Notes under the pieces: generated by a model
What the model was told of the DNA's origin: nothing
Database searches by the model: none
Seen by the model: only the letters and a program-made list of their open reading frames with translations
Assembly (NCBI GenBank): GCA_002205965.3
Contig: NADL03000635.1
Coordinates: 248,001-312,000 of the forward strand
Direction of reading: 5' to 3'
Source of the DNA: Kappaphycus alvarezii
Taxonomy: Eukaryota > Rhodophyta > Florideophyceae > Gigartinales > Solieriaceae
DNA length: 64,000 nucleotides
Part shown: piece by piece, positions 1 through 9,002 of the stretch
Numbering within the stretch: the stretch's first letter is position 1
Layout: each line of letters starts with the position of its first letter
Position numbers and translations under genes: made by a program

Positions 1-318
1 AATTTTCGCATCCCTAAACCTGTAATTGACTTTGCTCAAACAAAAGTTTTAAATTGAGCCCACTGAAAATAGATGATCCTCATCTAGTATCTAAAATTAG
101 CAGACTCTGGCTCAAATGATTTAGATGGGAACAACTGTGACAAGACTAAGCAACAAACCTTGTTAGCTTGCAGTTGTCAGTCCAATGGCTGATTATATTC
201 CGAGAACATTCCTTCTCGTAGTCTGGAAAAAATAGCTGTCAGTGGTTGGGAACACTTAGCAAACCGTGACGGCCTATCATTGAAATTAAAAGGATGGAGC
301 ATCCAATATTCAGTACGG
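1..318. other. No gene recognised
   Basis: No open frame or domain is recognisable here. A short stretch near 48-75 (TTTAAATTGAGCC then GAAAAT) resembles 21988-22012, downstream of the chromovirus remnant. This may therefore be a decayed piece of the same element, but the match is too short to be sure. Confidence 0.3.
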
Positions 319-620
319 GGGATAATTGGGGTGTTTTTAATCTATGAAAAATGTGGTCAGCTGTTCCCTGAGGGGGAATTTTTGGGTTATTTTAATGCAT
401 GGAAGATGTGGTCAGTTTAGTTCTCTGATGGTGTCGTGATGTGGGTAAAAGCTTGCTATGTAAAGGATTGGCGGGAAGCCGTCAAAACGCTAGAAAACTG
501 GCTTCAGGCCAGCCAACAAGCACGCCGCATTGGACATCGCTGCCGCTGCGGCATCTGTTGCGAAAATTTCCTCTCGACACCAGTAGAAGAATATAAACTA
601 AGTGGCAGATCAAACTCAGC
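319..620 (-). mobile_element. LINE 3' terminus with duplicated 3' UTR end
   Basis: Read on the minus strand this is the tail of a non-LTR retrotransposon. The last codons of ORF2 give MSNAACLLAGLKPVF then stop (TAG at 492-490). A roughly 150-base 3' UTR follows, ending in ATTAAAAACACCCCAATTATCCCCC. It aligns base by base with the tail at 60290-60475, which carries a longer stretch of the same ORF. Relative to that copy, the last 45 bases (CTGACCACAT to the C-run) are present twice, at 319-363 and about 371-416. No intact ORF remains. Identification as a LINE tail is firm by internal comparison; the clade is inferred. Confidence 0.7.
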
Positions 621-1842
621 TAGAAATTAGGACCTCAGAAGCTTGTGTGATCAGTCAGTATTGCGGCAACCGTAGTTTCTATGCTACGGCATTATTGTTT
701 TAGGTTGATTCCATTTACAGATATATCCATACAGCGATACGTTTTCCGGACTGATTCCTTCTTAGGGAAACGGAAGCTTCCGCAGAAGTCTTGAGCACAA
801 GAAATGTCGAGCCGATGTTGAAACTCTGTACTAATACGTTAGTGTATAGTTGCATATTGCTCAATGAAGAGTCATTATATGATACCCTGTAGTGCCTCGT
901 GAGATGAGCACTGCGCACTACGTACTGGGCCCAAATGCAGTCCATGATACTGTAAGCTATAATGTAATGGGCTGCTTTTTTGACATTCAGAGACATTCAA
1001 GATAGTATTTTACATCAGTATGCTACCTTTATTTAATTTGACATTCAGATTAATAATTCCAAATGGGTTCCAGCCAATCCATAAATCTCAATAAAGAAAC
1101 CCTCCATTTTCCCAGGTACTGTTCTATTTGAGTCTGAAGTAAATTAATGCTTTATTTGAGTCCGAACTGTCGAAGGGATCTCCCCTCCAAGTCACAGTAT
1201 TTTTTAATTCAAATTATTCTGTTGTTGCCGACAACAAATGTAATGCACGAGTGCTCTCTGGTTTATCTCGACGTGTGGCGAGATTATTGCATCCGATATA
1301 CTGTACAGTACTGCTTCTCAGGAGATACTGTAATTGCCACTGATAATCAAAAAGGATAGATCACGATGTTTAAATTCCAGTATGCAGCGAGTCTCGCATG
1401 AAGACTACTGCTGTGGATCACTGGTCTTTGCTGTAAAACACAGAGCATCTGATATGTGAGACTGCCTTGTGAGATAGCCCCGCCTGACTCTATCTTTTTC
1501 AGGTCCTCCAATACACAGACCAGCCCTCAAGTCTCAAAAAATAACCGTCCTACATCTCTAATCAGTAAAGCACCCCGAATTCCCCCCATCTGACAAATCT
1601 GGGCACAACAAACGTCAAATGAAGTCAGATTTTCGCTACCACTGCATTGTTGTAGTCGACCACTCTTGTTTTGAATCTGTGGTTATGCATGCTTTGGCTT
1701 TGCTGAATTGGCATGGTCTTTTCCCTCTCTAGGATGCTGTTTTCCTTCCTTCCCTCAACTCCTGCGTGAAATAGGGGTAAATTGTGTTGTTCTCTGCACA
1801 TGATGCGAAGCTTGGGTGCACAACGGGAGAATAGGAAGTTGT

Positions 1843-1890
1843 AAATACTGCGAGACTTCAGAGGGCTGAATAGGTACTTAAATACACAAG
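1843..1890 (+). promoter_or_regulatory. Conserved leader and TATA-like box of secreted-protein gene A
   Basis: The stretch ACTGCGAGACTTCAGAGGGC (from 1847) followed by a TTAAATACAC TATA-like box is nearly identical upstream of all three paralogs, while surrounding sequence is less conserved. The A/T box lies about 115 bases before the ATG at 1995, so transcription could start near 1905-1910. Promoter function is inferred from position and conservation only. Confidence 0.45.
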
Positions 1891-1994
1891 AACAACGACC
1901 AGTGCTGATCCTGACGTACTATCATCTTCGGCTCAACGAAATCCAAGGGGAATCTGTATCCTTGTTCAAGAATTCTAGTCAGCAACGCTTCAAA

Positions 1995-2534
1995 ATGAAG
2001 TCCGCTATTTACCTTGTCATTTTGCTTTCTATCGCGACGGTTTCGATGGCCATTTCAAAAAGAGAGCTTGGCCTCGCTGGCTTTGAACTCCAAGGTCGTG
2101 CATCTTTGCTTCGAGATGTGAACATTTCGATTAGTGATAGCCCGCGCGATGATCTAACAATCAGCCCCAAAACCCCAGTTGGAAGTCTATTGTTCGAGTC
2201 TGCCGGTCCCAAGCCGTTTTCCCTTTCTGCAGTCACCGCTAGGAACGCAAATGCCTGTCCCGGCCCTGGAAGTCGATTTGGCTTGACGGTATCGCCTGTT
2301 ACGCTTGGATTCTCCCCTCCTGGTGTCCCGGTGTGCCTCACGATTACTGGACCGCCAACCTCTTGTCTCTGTGTGTTCAGGTGCCGCAGCTTAGGGTTCT
2401 TCAAAGAATGTTCTTTCAGATGCGGTTCAGTGACATTAACAATATCTGGATTTGCCGGGTTTTCTTGTAACATTGTGGGGCTTCCTTTTACCTTTACATG
2501 CCCTATCGCTCAGCGCCCGGTTTGCTCTGCGTGA
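1995..2534 (+). CDS. Small secreted cysteine-rich protein, paralog A
   Basis: The ORF encodes 179 residues and is intact. It starts with a clear signal peptide: MKSA, a hydrophobic core (IYLVILLSIATV), and likely cleavage after SMA. The ATG at 1995 is preferred over the in-frame upstream ATG at 1902 because it puts the signal peptide at the N-terminus and is conserved in both paralogs. A Ser/Pro-rich middle (NISISDSP, PVGSLL) leads into a C-terminal half with ten cysteines: ACPGPG, VCLTITGP, SCLC, FRC, ECSFRC, SCNIVG, FTCP and final VCSA. Near-invariant blocks across paralogs are TVSPVTLGFSPPGV and LTISGFAGFS. I recognise no known family. A secreted, disulfide-rich extracellular role (matrix, defence or recognition) is inferred. 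A minus-strand ORF over the same bases is a shadow. Confidence 0.75.
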   Translation: MKSAIYLVILLSIATVSMAISKRELGLAGFELQGRASLLRDVNISISDSPRDDLTISPKTPVGSLLFESAGPKPFSLSAVTARNANACPGPGSRFGLTVSPVTLGFSPPGVPVCLTITGPPTSCLCVFRCRSLGFFKECSFRCGSVTLTISGFAGFSCNIVGLPFTFTCPIAQRPVCSA

Positions 2535-2683
2535 GGGATGCCCCGTTAGTGCCTTCAATTGGTTGCATCAACGGATTGGTCGCCGGAATGACATGTAATG
2601 GGAAGTCCATTCATTTCATCGTATTTGTTCTACTCTTGGTTCATTTCGCTGCCTCTATTATCAGTTTATCCACATTTATTGGG

Positions 2684-2930
2684 GGCTGCTTAGTAGCTGG
2701 CCTCAAAGTGGCCTTTTAGGAAGCGTAATTACTTCCCTATTACTGTGTCGCATGCCCCTTTGAGTCGATTGTGGTTGTTTGGAGTACTTTAAGATAGATC
2801 GAGAATATTTTCAAAGAGTAAAAGACTCAAACCATCCCCTCCACATCTGTTTGTTGGGGGAAATTTTTGGGTTATTGTAATGCATGGAAGATGTGGTCGG
2901 TTATATCCACGCGGCTAATGCGTTATGCGG
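2684..2930. mobile_element. LINE tails, tail to tail
   Basis: From 2684 on the plus strand the sequence reads CLVAGLKVAF then stop (TAG 2717-2719). The standard 3' UTR follows (ATTACTGTGTCGCATGCCC, AGTCGATTGTGGTTGT, AGATAGATCGAG) and ends at AGTAAAAGACTCAAACCATCCCC near 2820-2841. A minus-strand LINE end (GGGGGAAATTTTTGGGTTATTGTAATGCATGG, about 2855-2890) immediately faces it. The same tail-to-tail arrangement recurs near 11340 and 56930 in blocks B and C. Confidence 0.6.
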
Positions 2931-3689
2931 GATAAGTCGTCGCTGATGGGTAACACTACAGTACATGACCTTCCCTACAGGGCCGGCTCAATGCCAGCGA
3001 GCAGGCATGCCGCGTTGGTGCAGAATAATTCCGAGGCGCATGAGCATGCTGATCAACGAGGGTACACATCTTGGCCGATTGATATTCACACGTTAGGGTA
3101 CCCTTAATGTTCTCAATGCTTATTTGTCATCTAAAGCTTTCACAAAGATTGCCTGATCGCCTCTCATATCACGAATTCGTACTTCCACTTGTTCATAACC
3201 GACTTTCTGCACTTAACTTGATTCCAAGACATGAGCTTTTCAGTACCAAGTCCAGGTCACGTTCCGATCCTTTTCATTCCGGTGACACCCGGACTTGGTT
3301 GTGTGCTAGGTGTTGTTACAAAAATGGCCCTTTCTGTAGGAGAGCGTTCCTCTCCACGGACCTCTGTATTCTCTTTCCCTGTGGGTATTCAAAAACAACT
3401 CTTCCCATCAATTTTCTTTCACAATCAAAATCATGAAACGAGTTTTTCCCCATAAATCCAATTTCACTGTGAAAAAAACCATTTCTATTTTTTCATGAGC
3501 ATTTTGGTCATCCTTTTCCAAAAAATATCTTTCGACTCGTGATCCGCTTCGTCCTCCAAACACAGTTCCGATATTTTTTCAAGTAGACTTTTACCTATTG
3601 CCCTGATTGCATGCAAATTCATAGCCGCGCCATTGCCTCACATTTTTCTTTCGTCCAACGGCGTGAAGTTTTTCGACGACGCCCTATTT
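2931..3689. other. 3' flank of block A, no gene recognised
   Basis: This stretch matches the 3' flanks of blocks B and C, including ACGAATTCGTACTTC near 3171 and CAGTACCAAGTCCAGGTCACG near 3241. Short open frames here (3107-3436 and 3231-3455) have no counterpart in the other blocks and are probably chance. The last 250 bases are T-rich. Confidence 0.4.
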
Positions 3690-4798
3690 AAAGTTCGAAA
3701 TAGGCGTCGTTGAGGAAAACACCTCGCTATCATCTAACCCATCGGCTCACACCTATTTTCCCCTTATTATGACCAAACCTCCGCAGGTCCCTAACCATCG
3801 CCAATTCATCCCGAGGCGACACTCCCCTCAATGCGCTGAACCTGATAGCCAACGGATCAACGGATTACGGTGACTACTATGGGAGCATGGAACGGGAACG
3901 TGCTCGGGAGTGGGTCCGCCGGCATTGTTTCGAGGAGGAAGAAGAGGAAGAAGAGGTGGAGGAAGAGGAGATAAGGAAAGGGGAGGCGGAAGAGGAGGAT
4001 AAAGGGAGGACTGGTGGGACTGGTGGGAGCCACTAGTGTACAACGGTGGGGGAGCTTTTGTGGAGAACGAAGGGGAGACTGAGGGAGTAATCGTTATCGC
4101 TGACTTTTATGACAAGGATGAAGAGGAGGAAGAGAAGGGAGACACGGAAAGGGCTGGAATGGTGGGAAGGGGACCGGAAAGTATTGACCGGGTAGTCCCG
4201 ACGCTGGAACTGGATTGGGGCATCTGTAGTGGTTTAGATAGCTCCCAGTAGAAAATAGAGAATTGTGCCCGTTTTTGGATATTTATGGGGACTTCTGGGG
4301 TGAAATGGGCACTTTGGGGGAATTGTTCGGCTCCCATCTTGAGGACGACGATATTAAGGAAGAATTATGGATATTTATCCTGATAGTATATACTGTTAGT
4401 CTTTCATGTTCACAAGATTCCATGTGATGAATTTAATGCTCCTAAGTATTTTTTTGCGACTTTAGAATTAAGCAAAAATTACATATAAGCGGGTTAAACT
4501 GCTTCTTTTTGTGGAGATTAAGCAAGTTGACAGACAACTTCAAGTCAAGTCCTGAGAAGTAAAATGATTCGAATTAGCTTCAGAACGGAGAAAATTTTCT
4601 GTTACGCTGGTCACAGAGCATCTGTGGTAGACCCTTGCCCTACTATACTTGTTTGTAGCACTCTCAAAATTGGTCTTTACCCGACCCTCTTTGTTCGTTC
4701 AATTGTGCCTCAGTAACACATTTTTCTCGCTTACAACGCCTCCCCTTCTTGGGGTTGTTGCTTTTGAGAATGTCTTTTCCCAAGCTTTGACCCTATCA
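3690..4798 (+). mobile_element. Acidic-protein mobile element, copy 4
   Basis: This copy is on the opposite strand to the other four. Its far end is ...GACCCTATCA at 4798, the reverse complement of the TGATAGGG terminus that starts copies 1-3. Its promoter-side sequence (CTATTTAAAGTTCGAAAT near 3686-3703) matches copy 3 but not copies 1 and 2, defining two subfamilies. The non-coding half after the gene (AACTTCAAGTCAAGTCC, ACGCTGGTCACAGAGC, CCTTCTTGGGGTTGTTG) aligns with the others throughout. The left boundary is approximate, and I found no convincing target duplication here. Confidence 0.6.
3769..4251 (+). pseudogene. Acidic Glu-rich protein, copy 4 (disrupted)
   Basis: The family protein is visible in pieces. 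A basic N-terminal part (…NLIANGSTDYGDYYGSMER, WVRRHCFEE) is followed by a long Glu tract, then YNGGGAFVENEGETEGVIVI, then VGRGPESIDRVVPTLELD and GICSGLDSSQ, where a TAG stops the frame. The C-terminal block seen in other copies (PFVDICGDCLGGMDILGELFGSDLE) follows only in degraded form. The ATG at 3769 is out of frame with the conserved body, and the frame shifts again near 4030. EGVIVIADFYDKDEEEEE is a hydrophobic stretch followed by acid residues, as in SUMO-interacting motifs. The overall function is unknown. Confidence 0.55.
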
Positions 4799-5182
4799 GT
4801 AAGATCTACGTTGGATGTGCAAAAAAAATTGTAGTGCAACACATCGCGATCCCAACGTGAAGGATGACAGAGAAAAACCGTCGCACGGGGAACAGCGAGT
4901 CGCGCACCGAGACGTTTAGTTCCTTCATTCTCTTTGAAGATCTTGGGATCTGGTAGCCCAAACTCTGACGGAAAAGAACCCTATCAGAGTAGGTTTGGTG
5001 GTAGAGACCTAGCAAGGGTGTCGTCCTGGAGCTTGTACTTCCAATTAATACGAGATCGGTAGTATAGGTCTGTAACGCCCAAAACAATAGGACAACTTTG
5101 AATTGGAACTCTCGTACGGCTAGTCATCAAGTAGGCCACGTTAGGCATGACTGCTGTACGGCTTTTTTTCGCGAAAAACTAA
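4799..5182. other. Unassigned sequence between convergent acidic elements
   Basis: These 384 bases separate the facing ends of acidic copies 4 and 5. A 93-residue minus-strand ORF (5087-4806) resembles nothing I recognise. CCCTATCA appears once more near 4979, as in the element terminus, so a third element end may be buried here. Confidence 0.3.
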
Positions 5183-6040
5183 TATGGATAATTCTTCAGA
5201 GTCGGAGATCCTCAGAACCAGTTACCCTTAGAAGGAGAGGTTGCAAGCGAAAGGAGTGCTACTTTGGTATAGTTGAGCGAAAAAAAAAGAGAAGTGTAAT
5301 GACGGCACATTAGAGGCTACAAGTGAGTCCAGAAGGACCAGTAAATACCAATATTACGATGCTCTGTGACCAGTGAAAAAGAAACATTTCTTGGACTTGA
5401 ATTTGACTCTCAACTTCCCAGCTGTTTCTGACTGGACTTGAGGTTTCCTCTCAACTTGCTCGAACTATTCAAGGGGAAGCAGTTTAATCAGGCTACGAAG
5501 GCTTTTTAGCTAACCCTAATGTCTCAAAAAACACACTAATCACCATAATATGAAGTAAAGCAAATCATGTGGCTAACATGCACAAATTAAAGACATTTTA
5601 ACGTTAAATATCTATTTCTACTCCTCAAAATAGCTATCTTCGAGCTCAGAACAAGCAACTCCTGCAAAAAATCTATACCTCAGTCACAACCCCTACAAAT
5701 TTCCAGGAACGGCTCAGAGTGATAGATGGCCTCATCTGGCATATCAAAATCCTCCAATCCTTTATCGCGACCCTTTGCCTCCGATACAACTCCATTCAAA
5801 AAGTCCGAGATTAGTTTTATGCCCCCACTTTGCCCTAGTTATCCCCAACAACTCCCCTAAGGCTATTCACCATCGCCTCTCCTGGGGCTATAATCCACTT
5901 TTCATCCTCAAATCCCTCCATATTTGCATCAGTCTCCTCTGGCTCCCCCGCCTTCACGCCTACTTGAAGAGGTCCCGACGAACCGACACCATAACACGCC
6001 CCTGCTCCATCCTCCTTACATACTTATCGTATTTTTTGGA
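5183..6040 (-). mobile_element. Acidic-protein mobile element, copy 5 (decayed)
   Basis: This copy aligns with copies 1-3 from the terminal region (GATCCTCAGAACCAGTTACCC at about 5208, AGGTTGCAAGCG, CTTTGGTATAGTTGAGCG) through the middle (TTTGACTCTCAACTTCCCAG near 5405) to the C-terminal coding end. On the minus strand the latter still reads approximately PFLEICRGC...GIDFLQELL at about 5740-5650. The acidic ORF itself is destroyed by stops and indels. Boundaries are approximate. Confidence 0.55.
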
Positions 6041-6240
6041 CAGTTATCCATTAAATCTAGGCATTTGATGGGAAACATAACCCTTTTTGAATTTTTGGTG
6101 GTAAGAGACGGGCAAAAGTGGGCCATGTTGATTGAAACTGAGGGGTGCAACATCCAAAAGTAAAGATTAGCACAGGTACGAGCCTACCTCTGGTGGAAGT
6201 CGCGATAAAAGATTGATACTTCCTTGGCCTCGCTTTTTGC
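6041..6240 (-). mobile_element. Decayed LINE ORF2 C-terminal fragment
   Basis: The minus strand reads RKYQSFIATSTRGRLVPV then a damaged version of the motif that in other copies is ISTLGGWHPDAH (here IFTFGCCTPQFQ). The same segment is better preserved at 30929-31010 and 60155-60210. It is a short 5'- and 3'-truncated LINE piece. Confidence 0.5.
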
Positions 6241-6714
6241 ACCGCATTTAGTGGGGATATCGAATTGAACGCTTTCACAGCCAGAATAGAGGGAACAAAG
6301 GGATTCACGATGGTGAATTAATAACGTCAGCCCGTCCTCTGTTGTTCATTCCTTGAATTTCTGGCCTTGTGCGATGAAGGCTGATAGAAAAATATTGCCA
6401 ATGACGAGATTCTCGAAGCCTCTTTCCCTAGAGCAGAGGTGGCGCAAGCGTAGATCTTGAGTACACTTGCATTTGAAATGAGCTTTCGTTTAAATAAAGC
6501 TTTTATTTGCATTATCGTGACGTGTTGTGCGCACAAAGGTAATCGCTGCCTGACCTGTTGGTTAATGCTTCCGGAAAACAGGCCAAAGCATCAAGCTAGG
6601 CTAGGGTTTATATAGAAAAAGTACTCAACATCAGCAGAGATAAATTGCCAGCCAGAGGTACTGATTTCTAAGGTATTTTACAAGAAGCGACCCCCTAGAG
6701 GTATCAAAATTCAA
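6241..6714. other. No gene recognised
   Basis: A 69-residue minus-strand ORF (6536-6327) is present but resembles nothing I know and is probably chance. No repeat partner was noticed in the window. Confidence 0.3.
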
Positions 6715-6840
6715 GGTTCGAAGAGGGATAATTGGGGTGCTTTACTGATTATGGATGTATACTGATAAAGGATGTAGGACGGCTATTATCCGAAGACTAG
6801 TGTTTCGAAGGTGCATAGTATTCTTTTATAGTGACACTCA
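6715..6840 (-). mobile_element. LINE 3' end
   Basis: On the minus strand this ends AATCAGTAAAGCACCCCAATTATCCCC (from about 6754 to 6727). CCGTCCTACATC lies upstream, the same 3' subtype as at 1548-1590 and 52040-52085. A second, nested tail-like stretch precedes it. Confidence 0.5.
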
Positions 6841-6949
6841 GACTTCGCGGTAACCTCTAATTTGGTTCGTTTTCCTGTTGGACTCCCGTCTGCTTGCTGG
6901 AAGAGGAGGAAACTCGATATGATTTAGTGATTAAAAAAGGTTTCGCCTG

Positions 6950-7200
6950 TGCTCCGAAGGGGAAAGTTTTGGGTGTTTTACTCTTGGAAGATATTTTCGA
7001 TCTTCCAAGAGTAAAGCGTTCCCAAGTGCATCAAATAATTGCTAGTCGGTACAGGGGTGTAAGAAAGAAGTGTCAAAACAGCTTGTATCGCTAGAAAGCT
7101 GGATCGAGGCCAGCTGGCAGGCAGGCCTCATTGGACATGGCCAGCTAGCAGGCAAATCGCACTGAACATCAGAGAGGCCGCAGCGTGCCTCTGCTTAAAT
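6950..7200 (-). mobile_element. LINE 3' end with ORF2 tail remnant
   Basis: The minus strand reads CCAATGAGGCCTGCCTGCC, AGCTGGCCTCGATCCAGCTTTCTAG (ORF end). The 3' UTR with CTTTCTTACACCCCTGTACC follows, then the terminal CTTCCAAGAGTAAAACACCC, AAAACTTTCCCC at about 6960. A near-identical tail lies on the plus strand at 51400-51600. A 16-base CTTCCAAGAGTAAAAC-like copy is present twice head to head, giving the hairpin TCTTGGAAGATATTTTCGATCTTCCAAGA at about 6984-7012. Confidence 0.6.
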
Positions 7201-8247
7201 ATCCAGCGAACCTTCCCGTATGCCACTGGTGGAGTTGAGTGCCATGTACGCCTGCCGCAACATTTCACGTACATGCACACTACAATACAAGCGTGGGAAA
7301 AGTGTGGGGTAGTTTAATTTTGAAAGATATCGTGGATGCTATCCAGCGTCGTCGTCGTGTGCATGTGGCCGCATTAAATGATTTCCTTGTGTCTGAGTTG
7401 AAATGAAGAGTCCTGTATGATACCCTTCAGTGTCCATGAGATTAGCAGTGGGTACTCCGTCCTCGATCCAAATGGAGTCCATGATACGGTATGACGCTAT
7501 AGTGTAGTGAGTTGCATTTTTGACATCCAGTGACTTGGAACTGTCGCAGAGGCCCCCGGACGTAGGATGCTTTATTGTTTAAAATAACTGTTGCAGTGAT
7601 TACCACACCTATTCACGAGTATTTGAGATAAATTACTTGAATTCTTTTGTTGCTGCCGACAGCAAATGGACAGCGACTGCTTGTATGCTCCTATCCGCTT
7701 TATCTCGACATTTGGAAAGACTGCTGTCGCTAAATTAGCTTCTCAGGAGATGTTTTAGTTGCCATTGACAGTCAATAACATGCCACGGTCTGTAAGCTGC
7801 AGCCTCGCTTGATGATTATTGCTGCGGATCACCGGTATTCGCTGTAAATCCCAGGGCATCTGACAAATCGTGCAAGAGTAAAAACACCGAAACCTTTCCC
7901 CTTGATACAAATACGGGTAGAATAAACATGAAAAGGACATAGATTTCGCTAAGTGTACAATCGCAATATTGTAGTCCACTGATACGATATCTACGCTCCG
8001 ATACAAATTTACTGGGTACCAACCCTTATATTTATCTATACAGTAAATTAACCCCCATTTTCACCCTCTTGTTTTAAATCTGTGGATATGCATTCTTTGA
8101 CTTTGCTAAATTACCATAATGTTATCCCTCTAGATTGCTGTTCATCATTCCTGCCCTCAACTACGACGTGAAATGGGGTAAATTGGGGTGTTACTCTGCA
8201 CATGAAGGGAAGCTTGCGTGTACTATCAGATAATAGGGAGTGTGTTT

Positions 8248-8292
8248 ACTGCGAGACCTCAGAGGGCTGAATAGGCATTTAAATACACAAGA
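8248..8292 (+). promoter_or_regulatory. Conserved leader and TATA-like box of secreted-protein gene B
   Basis: ACTGCGAGACCTCAGAGGGC followed by GGCATTTAAATACACAAG is the block B version of the element upstream of gene A. The A/T box at about 8277-8286 is 120 bases before the ATG at 8405, nearly the same spacing as in A and C. Function is inferred from conservation. Confidence 0.45.
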
Positions 8293-8404
8293 AAAACGAC
8301 CAGAGCAGAGGGGAAGATTCCCACGTACTAATATCCTCAGCTCAAGCCAGTCAGAAGAAAACCTGTTTCGTTGTTCAAGATTTCCCATCAGTATCGCCAC
8401 AAAA

Positions 8405-8941
8405 ATGAAGTCAGTATTTTCTGTTGTCATTCTAGTTTCTATCTTGACGGCTTCGATGGCCATATCGAAAAGCAGCCTTGAAGGTGCTGGCTTTACCCTT
8501 CAAGGTCCTGCTTCTTTGCTTCAAGGTATGAACATTTCGATTAGTAATAGCTCGCGCGGTTCTCTATCAATTAGCCGCAAAAGCCCAGTTGGCGGTATGT
8601 TGTCCGTCTCTTCCAGTCCCAGACCGCTAGGAATTACAGGCATTATGCCGTTCAGAAATCCCTGCTTCAGTCCTGGATCTGGATCTGGTTCGACTGTATC
8701 GCCAGTCACGCTTGGATTCTCCCCTCCCGGTGTCTCGTCGTGCCTCTCGATTACTGGACCACTATCCACTTGTCTCTGTAGGCTCAGGTGCCGCAGATTG
8801 GAGTTATTCAAAGAATTTTCTTACAGTTGTGGTTCAGTGGAATTAACAATATCTGGATTTGCCGGGTTTTCTTCCAGCATTGTGGGCCTGCCACATACCT
8901 TCACGTGCCCTAGCACTCGGCGCCCGGTTTGCTCTGCATGA
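8405..8941 (+). CDS. Small secreted cysteine-rich protein, paralog B
   Basis: An intact ORF of 178 residues. It has a signal peptide MKSVFSVVILVSILTASMA (likely cut after SMA), a Ser-rich middle and a cysteine-rich C-terminal half. The start is the ATG matching paralogs A and C; an in-frame upstream ATG at 8240 would bury the signal peptide. It has eight cysteines rather than ten. Where A and C have ECxxxC and SCNIVG, B has EFSYSC and SSSIVG, so two cysteines are missing together, which suggests they pair. TVSPVTLGFSPPGV, SITGP, LTISGFAGFS and the RRPVCSA end are retained. The family is unrecognised. A secreted role is supported by the signal peptide alone. Confidence 0.75.
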   Translation: MKSVFSVVILVSILTASMAISKSSLEGAGFTLQGPASLLQGMNISISNSSRGSLSISRKSPVGGMLSVSSSPRPLGITGIMPFRNPCFSPGSGSGSTVSPVTLGFSPPGVSSCLSITGPLSTCLCRLRCRRLELFKEFSYSCGSVELTISGFAGFSSSIVGLPHTFTCPSTRRPVCSA

Positions 8942-8996
8942 GGAATGCTCCGTTAGTTACTCTAATTAGTTGCATTAGCGGGTTGGTCCCCAGAAT

Positions 8997-9002
8997 AACC
9001 TG
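8997..9002. repeat. Target-site duplication AACCTG, left copy
   Basis: AACCTG directly abuts the TGATAGGG terminus of acidic copy 1 and recurs at 10467-10472. Removing the insert and one copy restores the sequence order seen in block C at about 56053-56075. Confidence 0.65.

Larger units (their letters stand above)
870..3450 (+). repeat. Segmental duplication block A
   Basis: This block carries the first secreted-protein gene and matches blocks B (about 7320-11600) and C (about 54500-57420) over upstream and downstream flanks. Landmarks shared in the same order are: a 'gagat(g/t)agca' stretch near 900; the TTATCTCGAC region near 1260; the leader and TATA-like box near 1843-1890; the gene; the CCCGTTAGT 3' flank; a LINE tail near 2690-2840; and the ACGAATTCGTACTTC region near 3170. 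Divergence is considerable, with many substitutions and small indels, so the duplications are not recent. The LINE motif AGTAAAGCACCCCGAATTCC sits at about 1564. Confidence 0.7.

Noticed and set aside
2009..2473. 154-residue minus-strand ORF opposite secreted gene A
   Set aside because: Shadow frame. The plus strand has the signal peptide, paralogs and conserved cysteines.
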